Part shown: positions 41,762-49,781 of the stretch, piece by piece
How positions within the stretch are numbered: the first letter of the stretch is position 1
Layout of the letters: every line of letters begins with the position of its first letter
From: Thermoplasmatota archaeon
GTDB lineage: Archaea > Thermoplasmatota > Penumbrarchaeia > Penumbrarchaeales > Penumbrarchaeaceae
Direction of reading: 5' to 3'
Assembly: GCA_029762535.1 (NCBI GenBank)
Contig: JARVGK010000003.1
Coordinates: 1 to 64,000 of the forward strand
Length of the DNA stretch: 64,000 nucleotides
The notes under the pieces: generated by a model
Told to the model about the DNA's origin: nothing
The model's database searches: none
The model's input: only the letters and a program-made list of their open reading frames with translations
Made by a program: the position numbers and the translations under genes

Positions 41762-44455
41762 ATGAGATCGCTCTTATTCCTCATAACGCCCCTGCTCATC
41801 GTCCCGATCGTTCTTTTCGTTGATATATCCTGGGCGGATCCGGTCCAGGGGACCGAGTGGGACGCGCCGTTCCCCGACGATCTCAGGTTCTCCGATCCTG
41901 GCCCCATCGATTACGAAAGAATGATCGATGTTCTCTATCTGGATGACGGCACATATTTCTGGTTACACATCGTGACGGAGCAGGTCCCCGGTTACGACCT
42001 GAACAGTGTGATCCTCCTGTTAGAGATGTACTCCGAGGCCGACGAGCTCCTATCGAGCGATCCGATAACGCTTTTCGAGACATCTTTCGATCCATACGAT
42101 CGGATAGTGTATCCGGCGGAGTACGGAGACGACGGGATCGCATTCCTCCTCGAACTGAAACAGAACTATTATGGCAACAGCGGGGCCGATGAATTCTATA
42201 TGGTGGTCCTCGATAACGCGACATCCTCCGGGCCTCTGTCGGCGGAGTCGAAATACCTGGACATAGAGGACTTCGATCATTTCAGGTTCAGGTTCGAGGA
42301 GGAGTCCCTCCCGTATATGGCATACCTTGTCCTCTATGGAGAGGATATGGTCTTCGTCCAGCCCTATTCCTCGGAGGAGGGGTTCTTGGACCCTATCGAG
42401 TTCGAGGAAGGGGTTCGTCAGGCCTCGGACATACTCGACCACGGTGAGGGTATCATATTCATACATCAGGAGGCCCGTGGGACGATCACTTTAAGATCAT
42501 ACTATCCCAACGGGACCAAATTTGGGTCCGTGGATGTGCCGGCATATCCGGAGGGGATCGGTCTGGACAACACCTTCGACTCGTGGATGCACGAAGGGAA
42601 TATCCACCTTATGGTCTGGCGGGACGAATTGCGTGGGTCCTACAAGCACCTGGACCATCTGGTGATCTCCATCGACGGGGAGATAATAGATAAGGATCTG
42701 GACATCCTCCCATGGGAGAGCCCGTTCCTTTTGACCAACCATCTCTTCGGCCTCGAGGGGGACATCTTCCTGCTCGGGACCAACTCGTACTCGCTCTACA
42801 GGTTCGAGAAGGACATGACCCCCATCGTCAGATATCCTATCGGATCCCACCCGGACGATCCCGGCCTCTGGGAGATATTCCTGTTGGATCATTTCAAGGG
42901 AGAGGTCCATCTTCTCATCCGGGGCGAGGATCATTTCGGGATCTCCTCCTACAGGGAGGGCGAATTGCCCATGTTCGGCTCCTTCAGTATCGAAGAGGAT
43001 ACGGTCATGGACAACGAGACCTATCCCCAGGATTGCAGACTGATCGTTGGGAACGGCAGCACCCTGGTCCTCGAGGGGATCGATCTGATGATCGAGTACT
43101 ACGACTTCCCTCTGATCGTAACGGATGGCGGATCACTGGAGATGAAAGGATGCACGAACCGGACGGGCGAGAATTGGAACGTCGATAACGATGGCCGACT
43201 GACCATGGTCGATTGCACCATGAGGATCGATATCACCGGCACGGGTTCGATATTACTTGAAGGGAACGGGAACGTCTTCCCCACCCGATACTATCTGGAC
43301 TGGGAATGTTCCTCGCTGACGTTGACCGGAATTGTCGCCTCCGGATCGGATATTCCCACCCATCAGATCTTCTACAGTATCCAGAGGAACGACTATACCG
43401 TCCCCATGTTGAACATCATCGATTGCGAACTCAGGGATCTCGCATCGAACACGCGCAAAGGATTGGAAATGAGGGCCGACTCGATCCTCGTCAGGGACTG
43501 CACCTTCGAGAACGTCAGCTGCTTCTTCAACGACGGCGACCTGAAGATCGAAGGGTCTACGTTCCAGGATTGCGATCTCTCCGGAGTGGATCCCGCGGAT
43601 ACGGTCCATGTTATCGATTCGACCTTCAGGGATTGCAGGAACGTCTATTGGCTGTTCGGCACGATGCATTCCGAGATCGAAGGGTCGTCCTTCATGAACT
43701 GCTCCCGGATCATCGAGACCTCGTCCTATGCCGATAATCGGATAGAGGTCTCGAAGTGCCGGTTCGTCGAATGCGAGAACGTCACCGAATACGAGGGATC
43801 GGACCTCATAACGATCGAGGATTCCCTGTTCCTGAACTGCCGGAGGACGATCGGCATCGATGCCGATCTGGATGAACACATAGGGCTCAGGATAGCGAAC
43901 TGCACCTTCGACGGTAAACAACGCCAGGTCTATTTCAAGGGCGATCCGCTGGACGATGTCGACCCGTTCGACGATCCCGAGGAACCGTTCGGTTACAACA
44001 CCCCGAGGATGGTTGACCTGGCCTACAATACCTGGAACGCCTCCCATCCGGAGCAGGTGGCCTCCGTCGTTTCCTTCGGTATCAAGTTCCTTCCGTTCAA
44101 TGACCTCGAGGGGAACCTGATATCGACCGAAGATGACGACATGGACCGGATGGACGACGATTGGGAGGAAAAGAACGGCCTTGACCCGGAGCATTATTTC
44201 GACAGGTTCCTCGATCCCGACAACGACGGCTACGACAATCTCGAGGAGTTCAGGGCGGGCTCGGACCCCATGGATGGCGGGGATCATCCCTACGAGATGA
44301 CTCCCGAACTGAAGTTATGGATACTTATATGCGCGTGCAGCGTCCTGGTGGCCGCCGCCCTTTTCATCGCGTTCCCACTGCAGGCATTCGTCAGGGGGAT
44401 CCGGCCTCCCCCTAAAAACCATAAGGATGAGAAGATAAAGGAGGGGGCGCATTGA
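41762..44455 (+). CDS. Beta-helix surface protein with thrombospondin-3-like Ca-binding module
   Basis: An 897-residue protein. After a signal peptide (1-26), the N-terminal region (about 30-420) is propeller-like, with repeated YxFEKD/FGISSYR type strands. A right-handed parallel beta-helix of short Asn/Cys/Ser-containing turns (about 440-740; repeated 'VxxCTFxN/DCxxxF' pattern) follows. An acidic module (DDDMDRMDDDWEEKNGLDP ... DPDNDGYDNLEEFRAGSDP, about 790-840) matches the calcium-binding thrombospondin-3 type and closely resembles the N-terminal domain of the ATP synthase K subunit in this window. One C-terminal helix anchors it. Confidence 0.8.
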   Translation: MRSLLFLITPLLIVPIVLFVDISWADPVQGTEWDAPFPDDLRFSDPGPIDYERMIDVLYLDDGTYFWLHIVTEQVPGYDLNSVILLLEMYSEADELLSSDPITLFETSFDPYDRIVYPAEYGDDGIAFLLELKQNYYGNSGADEFYMVVLDNATSSGPLSAESKYLDIEDFDHFRFRFEEESLPYMAYLVLYGEDMVFVQPYSSEEGFLDPIEFEEGVRQASDILDHGEGIIFIHQEARGTITLRSYYPNGTKFGSVDVPAYPEGIGLDNTFDSWMHEGNIHLMVWRDELRGSYKHLDHLVISIDGEIIDKDLDILPWESPFLLTNHLFGLEGDIFLLGTNSYSLYRFEKDMTPIVRYPIGSHPDDPGLWEIFLLDHFKGEVHLLIRGEDHFGISSYREGELPMFGSFSIEEDTVMDNETYPQDCRLIVGNGSTLVLEGIDLMIEYYDFPLIVTDGGSLEMKGCTNRTGENWNVDNDGRLTMVDCTMRIDITGTGSILLEGNGNVFPTRYYLDWECSSLTLTGIVASGSDIPTHQIFYSIQRNDYTVPMLNIIDCELRDLASNTRKGLEMRADSILVRDCTFENVSCFFNDGDLKIEGSTFQDCDLSGVDPADTVHVIDSTFRDCRNVYWLFGTMHSEIEGSSFMNCSRIIETSSYADNRIEVSKCRFVECENVTEYEGSDLITIEDSLFLNCRRTIGIDADLDEHIGLRIANCTFDGKQRQVYFKGDPLDDVDPFDDPEEPFGYNTPRMVDLAYNTWNASHPEQVASVVSFGIKFLPFNDLEGNLISTEDDDMDRMDDDWEEKNGLDPEHYFDRFLDPDNDGYDNLEEFRAGSDPMDGGDHPYEMTPELKLWILICACSVLVAAALFIAFPLQAFVRGIRPPPKNHKDEKIKEGAH

Positions 44456-45396
44456 AGTTCGAGATCTCGATCAAGGGCGTCGACCTGCCCTCCTCCCTCT
44501 CGGCGGGTCTGAAGATACCGGAATTCCGGGTCGGGTCCGGAGGGACCGACTTCGTGAACATACTCAATAATGGGAACCGGGGTGAGTTCAAGGGATATTT
44601 ACTTGGGGATAGGAAGCCCGGAAGCGGTGACATTTGGTCATCTCCCGATCGAAACACAGTCAAGACCTCCCTGATCGGTCCGGAACGAGGTTATCTACCC
44701 CATCAGACCGTGAAGGGATATCTGGACCACATTATCGAGATATCCGGGATCGATCCTTCGGTCGCTCGCAGGCGGGATATACTCGATGAGCTGGAATTGG
44801 GCGCCATCATGGACTGCGAGGTCTCCGGGCTGGGCTCCGGACAGAGGATTTTAGTGGACCTTGCAAGAGGGGCGGTCCTCGATCCCGATCTGTTCATCAT
44901 CGATCTGATGGAAATGGAAGAGGCGGCGGGGAACCAGGAGAAGGTGGTATCTTTCATCAGGTGGTTCCTGAAAGGTAGCGAGAAGGGCGCGGTCATCTTC
45001 GTTAAGGAACCTCCAGAAGAGGTCCACGAGGGAGAGCGCTTCTATTCGGTCATGGACAACACCCTCTCCGAAAGGGACCTAACCCAGATGCCGGTAGGGA
45101 ACTTGTATCCGTTCAGGGTGAGGTTCGTCCTGGATGACATGGTCCAGGCCGCCCAGATCATAAGAGGGTTCCCCCATGTCAGGGTGGAGCCCTCGTTCAG
45201 GCCTATAATGGCAAAGGAAGAGGGCACGGACGATACCGGACTTTCCGAGGAACCGTTCTCAATACATTACGGCAGGGAGATGTTCTTCGGACTGAAGCGT
45301 TACGACATCCTGCCCCAGATCAACAAGGAGCTCATCTCCGCCGGGATCAAGGTGTACGAGGTATCATTGATGAAGAAGGGAGGTGAGCGCCAGTGA
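44452..45396 (+). CDS. Degenerate ABC-transporter ATPase
   Basis: A 314-residue protein with the layout of an ABC ATPase but broken catalytic motifs. The Walker A position reads VGSGGTDFVNI (no GKS/T). The signature region VSGLGSGQRILVDLARGAVLDPDLFIIDLMEM keeps the helix and Walker B strand (LFIID) but lacks the catalytic Glu-Pro. The C-terminal 90 residues resemble the regulatory domain that follows ABC ATPases (SAGIKVYEVSLMKKGG). It starts with TTG inside TTGA at the previous stop. With the following membrane protein it forms an ABC-like pair, probably ATP-independent or regulatory. Confidence 0.6.
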   Translation: MKFEISIKGVDLPSSLSAGLKIPEFRVGSGGTDFVNILNNGNRGEFKGYLLGDRKPGSGDIWSSPDRNTVKTSLIGPERGYLPHQTVKGYLDHIIEISGIDPSVARRRDILDELELGAIMDCEVSGLGSGQRILVDLARGAVLDPDLFIIDLMEMEEAAGNQEKVVSFIRWFLKGSEKGAVIFVKEPPEEVHEGERFYSVMDNTLSERDLTQMPVGNLYPFRVRFVLDDMVQAAQIIRGFPHVRVEPSFRPIMAKEEGTDDTGLSEEPFSIHYGREMFFGLKRYDILPQINKELISAGIKVYEVSLMKKGGERQ

Positions 45397-46322
45397 AAAG
45401 CGTCACATGTGCGATGCTCAAGGAGAACGTGAAGTGCTCCTCCATCGGGATCGCGAGGATATTCTCCGTGAAGGCGCTTGTGATGCTCGTGATAGTACTG
45501 TCGACGGTCCTGCCCATAATCGTGATTTCGGAGGACGATCAGGATCCCGGGGGTGATAACCTTTACAAATACCGACATCCGAGTGATGCCACTACGAACA
45601 GGCGGGGGGAGGTCGTGGATTGGGAGGGGGTCGACGAGATACCAGAGAATGAGGGATCGGACGATGCCGCTTCAGGGACAGCCCTGGCGACGATCGTCCT
45701 CGCTATTTCGATTTTGAATATCGCCATCTGTCATGTCTATTTATTCTCCAAGAACATAGGTAAGGGGAGGCTCACTATCCTTCAACAACTGGGTGTTCCC
45801 GATGGTCAGGTCTTCAGAGGTAATGTCCTCAGCGTAGCCGTCCTGTTCTCGGTACTATCCGTATTGGACATGGTCTTCTTATCGATTATCTATGCCATGG
45901 TCTCCTCCCTTTTTCTTGAGGTGATCGTCGTTGGTACCATCTCTTCGACGGTCGTACTGTCCTTGTATATAGTCGGCATTACACACCCGACCTCCGTCAA
46001 ACTGTTCAAGAGGAGGTTCATGGTCCCGCTTCTCAACATATCGATCATTATCTTTTTGGGCATCCTGCTATCGAGGACCATCCTGGACCCCGTGTTCGAG
46101 ATGGTAGGCCTTGATATCGAAATAATCAAAGCGATCCTCACCGGGTTCAGCCCGGTCCACTTCATAGGAGCCGTCGCCGGTTGGATGATTGGAGGGGAGG
46201 CGATCCGGGTCACTGACCTCCTGTGGACCGTTCCAGTGGCGATATTGATCTGCATGGGGATCGTGCTTACAGGCAGGATCAAGGCAGGGGAGCTGAGGTC
46301 CCCTTTCATGTCCCTACATTGA
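45393..46322 (+). CDS. Polytopic membrane protein, ABC-2-permease-like
   Basis: A 309-residue membrane protein starting with GTG (45393) in a GTGA overlap, after GGGAGGTGAG. It has a first helix (about 27-48), a hydrophilic extracytoplasmic loop of about 55 residues (DDQDPGGDNLYKYR...), then five or six helices. The ILQQLGVPDGQVFRGNVLSVAVLF coupling-helix-like segment resembles ABC export permeases. Its gene partner is the pseudo-ABC ATPase. Exporter of the operon's surface proteins is a guess; they have standard signal peptides and may not need one. Confidence 0.65.
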   Translation: MKSVTCAMLKENVKCSSIGIARIFSVKALVMLVIVLSTVLPIIVISEDDQDPGGDNLYKYRHPSDATTNRRGEVVDWEGVDEIPENEGSDDAASGTALATIVLAISILNIAICHVYLFSKNIGKGRLTILQQLGVPDGQVFRGNVLSVAVLFSVLSVLDMVFLSIIYAMVSSLFLEVIVVGTISSTVVLSLYIVGITHPTSVKLFKRRFMVPLLNISIIIFLGILLSRTILDPVFEMVGLDIEIIKAILTGFSPVHFIGAVAGWMIGGEAIRVTDLLWTVPVAILICMGIVLTGRIKAGELRSPFMSLH

Positions 46323-46376
46323 GGTTCGACCGATCTTTAACATATCTATAGGGTGCTCTGGTACAATCATCGATCG

Positions 46377-47672
46377 CTATGGGTCCACTCTCTCGATGAT
46401 AGCCGCGAAGAAACCTGAACGATCATCTCCTGGCATCGGATGGAAATATGTTCCTCTGAACAGATCCTTTGGAAGATATGGAACCATGCCATCCGCTTGG
46501 ACCGGGTGGAACCCTTCGTTCTCCTTGAGGAAACGTTCCACTATCGATCCGTTCTCCGACTTGTCCATTGAACACGTCGAATACACGAGCCTCCCGCCGG
46601 GCTTCACGAGGTCGGAATAGGTCTTCAGTATATCGTACTGGACCATCGGGAAACGTTCCATGTCCTCCTGTTTCAGGTGGATCTTTATGTCGGGGTTGCG
46701 CCTCATCGTCCCCAGTCCTGAGCATGGGGCATCGACGAGGACGAGATCCGCCCATTCCCTGTACGGATCGAGCGATGAAGGATCCTTGACGTGGAGCCTC
46801 TGATAGTTCCAGATCTGAGCCCTTCTTCCCCTCTGTCTAAGGCGCTGGAGGCTCCTCTCGTTGGTGTCCATTGATATTAGCATCCCCCTGTTCTTCATCA
46901 AGGCGCTCAGGGCGAGGGTCTTGCCACCGTTCCCGGCGCAGGCGTCCACGACCTTCAGGCCTTCGATCCCTGCAAGGGCGATCCTGCAGGCGATCTGGGA
47001 GGAGATGTCCTGCACTTCGATCAGACCCTGCCTGTACTCCTCGAGATCGTCGATCCTGGTCCCGTCCGGGAGAAGGAACGCATCGGGATCCAGGTCCGTC
47101 ATCATCGGGGAGTTCACGACCTTCGATATGGACCGCATGACCTTATCCCTCGTTGAGAGCAGGGTATTGGTCCTGATGCCGATATATCTCGGATGTAAGA
47201 GGGAATCGGCCAGAGCATCGTATGCCTTCTCCTTACCGAGGGAATTGATAAGGGTGCTTGATATGAATTCCGGGACCGATGACGATGCAATATTATCAGA
47301 TACATCTTCCCTTCTATCTATCGATGTGATCGCCGGTAATATTTTCGATCTCTCGACCGTTGCCTTGATGGCCTTGCGCCTCTCCCAGAAAAGGTCATGG
47401 TCCTTGGGCATCTCCTTGAGGAACACCATCGATGCCGCCATGGCAAGCTCATTTGGATCGGCGCTGCCTATCTCTTTAGTGAAAATATGGTGCCATCTAA
47501 GGTAAGAATAGCACGATATGGCCACCCTTGACCTGCTGCGATCGTCCAGATTAGAGTATTTAAGGATCCGGTGCAGCGATCTGTTGGATTTCTCCCCGCT
47601 CAATACCGATGTGATGAAATCCTTCAGGTGAGGATGGAGCTTGAATGACCTTTTTCCGGAACGGGGTATCAT
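46377..47672 (-). CDS. RNA (cytosine-5-) methyltransferase, Nop2/Sun/RsmB family
   Basis: A 431-residue protein. An N-terminal NusB-like helical domain (about 1-140) is followed by the Rossmann domain. Motif I is VVDACAGNGGKTLAL; motif IV DAPCSGLGTMRRNPD has the resolving Cys; motif VI YSTCSMDKSENG has the catalytic Cys. VQDISSQIAC and PDGTRIDDL are also family segments. The substrate is rRNA or tRNA C5-cytosine; which one cannot be said. It converges on the preceding permease gene with 54 bases between. Confidence 0.9.
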   Translation of the reverse strand: MIPRSGKRSFKLHPHLKDFITSVLSGEKSNRSLHRILKYSNLDDRSRSRVAISCYSYLRWHHIFTKEIGSADPNELAMAASMVFLKEMPKDHDLFWERRKAIKATVERSKILPAITSIDRREDVSDNIASSSVPEFISSTLINSLGKEKAYDALADSLLHPRYIGIRTNTLLSTRDKVMRSISKVVNSPMMTDLDPDAFLLPDGTRIDDLEEYRQGLIEVQDISSQIACRIALAGIEGLKVVDACAGNGGKTLALSALMKNRGMLISMDTNERSLQRLRQRGRRAQIWNYQRLHVKDPSSLDPYREWADLVLVDAPCSGLGTMRRNPDIKIHLKQEDMERFPMVQYDILKTYSDLVKPGGRLVYSTCSMDKSENGSIVERFLKENEGFHPVQADGMVPYLPKDLFRGTYFHPMPGDDRSGFFAAIIERVDP

Positions 47673-47848
47673 GTTAGCGATCCCCCTAACCCCCGAGGTG
47701 ATAGATGAAACTTTTCACCCCCCGAAGGGGGATCTCCTCCACCTACGGATGCTTACAACCTAAAGATCCCCTCCGCGATCCGGGATCCTACTCCTGGAAG
47801 GGGGGGATCCCTCCAAAAAATCAATGAGGTTATGATCTTGTGGTCGAT

Positions 47849-47883
47849 AAAAAAAAAGGGGGGAGATCGAACGATCTCCCCCC
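47849..47883 (-). terminator. Strong hairpin plus T9 terminator
   Basis: GGGGGGAGATCG and CGATCTCCCCCC (47858-47883) form a perfect 12-bp stem with a two-base loop, followed on the minus strand by nine T (47849-47857). It ends the DUF4397 protein gene. Such a bacterial-like intrinsic terminator is unusual in archaea, where T-runs alone usually suffice. Confidence 0.85.
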
Positions 47884-47907
47884 AAGGGTTTTTCTGATTA
47901 TATACGA

Positions 47908-48657
47908 TCATCTGTCCTTCACGAGAAGTGCTCCGAGGGAGGGTTCGCCCGTCCCTGGCGAGACCAATCCCGTGGCGAAGACCGTGTACGAGGTCCTCTT
48001 CATCAGGCTCACATCGTCCACGCTCAGAACAACTGTCTCGGTCCCGGCGAGCCTGACCTCGAGATCGTAGGTCCCCGCCTTGACCGACAGATACCTCTCC
48101 ACATCGCCGAAGCTGACATCGGGGAACAGTACTGGGCCGTCCTTGACAGCGATATCCACCGCGGGAGCATCCGGAGATGCGTGGACGAACCTCACCCAGG
48201 ACCTGAATATGGGCCGGACCGGTCTGAGGTCCTCTATGACCAAAGGTTCGATCTCGGAGAGTTTACCCACGGCTACGATGGTGTAGTCCCTGACGGGTTT
48301 GAGAACGACATCCGCATTTATGACGATGGGTGACGTCTGTCCGGTTGGGACCACCTGTATGTTGTATGACGAACCTCCCTTGTTGAAGGGGACGGTCAGA
48401 TATGGTGTGTACTCGCCGAATGCCAGGTTTGACACCGCAAGGTTTCCGTTGACCCATATGTCCACCGCAGGGGCGTCAGGTGAGAGATGCACGGCTCTGA
48501 CCCTGGCCGAAGCCCAGGATGATCCCCCGAAGCCTCTGCCCCCTCCGTTGTTTTCCTTGTCCATTCCTCTTCCTTCCACCTGGCCTACCATTATCATGGA
48601 GCCCAGGAGGACCATGAGGGTGATCCCCATGGCGGCCGTTATTGTTCCTTTCCTCAT
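47908..48657 (-). CDS. Secreted protein with two DUF4397 domains
   Basis: A 249-residue protein. A signal peptide (about 1-28) leads to two tandem DUF4397 beta-sandwich domains, each starting V-R-x-V/F-H-x-SPDAPAVDI (about 53 and 150). DUF4397 proteins are extracellular; their function is unknown. No anchor is visible, so it is probably secreted or held by another surface protein. A poly-T/hairpin terminator follows. Confidence 0.88.
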   Translation of the reverse strand: MRKGTITAAMGITLMVLLGSMIMVGQVEGRGMDKENNGGGRGFGGSSWASARVRAVHLSPDAPAVDIWVNGNLAVSNLAFGEYTPYLTVPFNKGGSSYNIQVVPTGQTSPIVINADVVLKPVRDYTIVAVGKLSEIEPLVIEDLRPVRPIFRSWVRFVHASPDAPAVDIAVKDGPVLFPDVSFGDVERYLSVKAGTYDLEVRLAGTETVVLSVDDVSLMKRTSYTVFATGLVSPGTGEPSLGALLVKDR

Positions 48658-48991
48658 TTTTTTACCTCCAATGGCTTGGTGAAAGATGAGAAAGTATTCT
48701 TACATATTATAAACATAACTTGACATATTAGGTTTTTCATGTCCAGATACGGGACGAATGAAGGGATCCCTTCTTCTGGATAGGTCGATGTTCATATCGA
48801 GTACGGAATAGGGGATCGTTGACGGATGTTCTTGGACTGTTAATAGCAGGGGTGAGAGAAAGGATCCCGAACGGGGATCCCGCGATCATGGTCCTTGACA
48901 AGCTCTCAAGGTCCAATTTCAGGATGTCGATCCCCTTTTATCTCCGCACCAAGGAGGAGATCTTAAAAGTAAAGGATGATTAGACAATACT
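48658..48991. other. Gene-poor stretch, possible degraded ORF
   Basis: 334 bases between the DUF4397 gene and the tRNA-Thr array. It holds AT-rich sequence that could be a promoter for the DUF4397 gene (minus TATA near 48701-48714, read as TTTATAATATG) and, at 48819-48983, an open stretch described separately. Otherwise nothing recognised. Confidence 0.5.
48819..48983 (+). pseudogene. Possible gene remnant, DUF3368-like C-terminus
   Basis: From TTG at 48819 a 54-codon frame runs to TAG. Its peptide (VLGLLIAG..., IMVLDKLSRSNFRMSIPFYLRTKEEILK) weakly resembles the end of DUF3368/PIN-type toxin proteins (GxLGxLxxA, LDxLxxxGFRxS). The 5' half cannot be found in frame. It may be a decayed toxin gene; equally it may be chance. 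Confidence 0.25.
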
Positions 48992-49110
48992 GTCACTGGT
49001 GGGAACCTTCGTAACGTCAACATGCCGACAACTACAACAGTTCCAAAGGGGGGAAAATGCCATCGGGAATTTTTTCGAAGTTGAACCCTGGGTTCAAAGA
49101 CGCCAGTGGC
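48992..49110 (-). repeat. tRNA-Thr-derived mini-unit B1
   Basis: On the minus strand it reads acceptor-like GCCACTGG, a TTGAACCCAGGGTTCAA hairpin replacing the D and anticodon arms, a structured T-loop insert, then TTCCCACCAGTGAC. The insert has a stem near 49006-49015/49040-49049 (two mismatches) and a 24-base loop (49016-49039) identical to that of the interrupted tRNA-Thr. Not a complete tRNA. Confidence 0.8.
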
Positions 49111-49263
49111 GACAATGAGTAAAAAAATAAACGGGAAGCAACAAATCGCTCGATCATCAGGCTTCCCGGTCCTGGAAAAACCAAGCCGGGGAATTGGTCA
49201 CTGGTAGTTTTTCCCGACTTTTTCATCCTACAACGATCACAATATGCCAAAGGATGAAAAAGA
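49111..49263 (-). repeat. tRNA-Thr-derived fragment B2 and spacer
   Basis: 49197-49204 repeats the acceptor end of the Thr units. A 12-bp inverted repeat CTTTTTCATCCT/AGGATGAAAAAG (49218-49229, 49251-49262) has a 21-base loop, and CGGGAAGC/GCTTCCCG lies to its left (about 49132-49168). The tRNA 5' part is absent. A degenerate member of the array. Confidence 0.6.
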
Positions 49264-49369
49264 GCCACTGGTGGGAACCCGCAGAAACCTCGAAGAGGGT
49301 TCGAGGGCAGGGGAAATGTCATCAGACATTTTCCCGATGTTGAACCCAAGGTTCAATCACACCAGTGGC
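49264..49369 (-). repeat. tRNA-Thr-derived mini-unit B3
   Basis: Like B1: GCCACTGG/CCAGTGGC closes the unit, TTGAACC-TT-GGGTTCAA forms a hairpin in place of the tRNA body, and a T-loop insert follows with CCTCGAA/TTCGAGG and GGGGAAATGTC/GACATTTTCCC hairpins. With its insert removed it would be a small acceptor/T-arm helix. Confidence 0.8.
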
Positions 49370-49392
49370 GACAAAGAGTAAAGAATAAATGG

Positions 49393-49464
49393 AGCCACTG
49401 GTGGGAATTGAACCCACGACCTACTCCTTACCAAGGAGTCGCTATACCGCTAAGCCACAGTGGC
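49393..49464 (-). tRNA. tRNA-Thr (anticodon GGU)
   Basis: A 72-base tRNA with discriminator U. Acceptor GCCACTG/CAGTGGC, D-arm GCTT-AGCGGTA-TAGC, anticodon stem ACTCC/GGAGT with loop TTGGTAA (anticodon GGT, reads ACC/ACU), T-arm GTGGG-TTCAATT-CCCAC. No intron and no encoded CCA. It is the only uninterrupted copy at this locus. Its upstream flank (49465-49495) is repeated exactly upstream of the interrupted copy. Confidence 0.95.
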
Positions 49465-49521
49465 GATGTTTTGGAGGGTGGTTAAAAACGGACCTTTACT
49501 TAAACATTGCTGAGTTATCCG
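49465..49521 (-). promoter_or_regulatory. tRNA-Thr promoter region
   Basis: On the minus strand a TTTTTAACC element lies about 18-26 bases upstream of the tRNA 5' end, a suitable TATA distance. The same 31 bases (49465-49495 and 49721-49751) precede the interrupted copy, so both could be transcribed. Confidence 0.45.
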
Positions 49522-49536
49522 AGCCACTGGTGGGAA

Positions 49537-49612
49537 CCTTTGGAACGTCAACATGCCGACAACTACAACAGTTCCAAAGGCGGGGAAAATGCCCTCAGGC
49601 ATTTTTCCAACG
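49537..49612 (-). mobile_element. T-loop insert element in tRNA-Thr copy
   Basis: 76 bases, no target duplication. Plus-strand order is 10-bp stem with 24-base loop (49537-49580), three bases, then GGAAAAT hairpin (49584-49608). The tRNA-Arg units carry the same order on the minus strand, so the element is inserted in opposite orientation there. Calling it mobile is an inference from this. Confidence 0.5.
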
Positions 49613-49641
49613 TTGAACCCACGACCTACTCCTTACCAAGG

Positions 49642-49692
49642 CCCTGGGAAAACCTTGGGTTTTCCCGGTCATGACCCCTTTCGGGCTCATGA
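49642..49692 (-). mobile_element. Anticodon-stem insert in tRNA-Thr copy
   Basis: 51 bases made almost wholly of two hairpins: one with a GAAA tetraloop and TCATGA arms, one with 9-bp GGGAAAACC/GGTTTTCCC. Its borders are exact with respect to the tRNA (no ambiguity in placing them). Confidence 0.5.
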
Positions 49693-49781
49693 AGTCGCTA
49701 TATCGCTAAGCCACAGTGGCGATGTTTTGGAGGGTGGTTAAAAACGGACCTATACTAAAACAATATTGAATAAGAGAAGTC

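Larger units (their letters stand above)
49522..49720 (-). pseudogene. tRNA-Thr (GGU) copy interrupted by two structured inserts
   Basis: 199 bases. A 51-base insert (49642-49692) lies between tRNA positions 29 and 30 in the anticodon stem, and a 76-base insert (49537-49612) between 58 and 59 in the T-loop. Removing both leaves a sequence identical to the intact tRNA-Thr except G to A in the D-loop. The first insert folds as TCATGA-GCCC-GAAA-GGGG-TCATGA and GGGAAAACC/GGTTTTCCC; the second as CCTTTGGAAC/GTTCCAAAGG (24-base loop) and GGAAAATGCC/GGCATTTTTCC. No good bulge-helix-bulge was found, so it is called interrupted rather than intron-containing. Confidence 0.85.

Noticed and set aside
43253..44287. 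344-codon minus-strand frame over the beta-helix surface protein gene
   Set aside because: Antisense shadow rich in Val, Asp and Arg from the repeats of the real gene.
49537..49692. Ordinary bulge-helix-bulge tRNA introns
   Set aside because: Checked both insert borders for a four-pair central helix with three-base bulges: one has three of four pairs and no outer helix, the other none. Kept as an open question, not annotated as introns.
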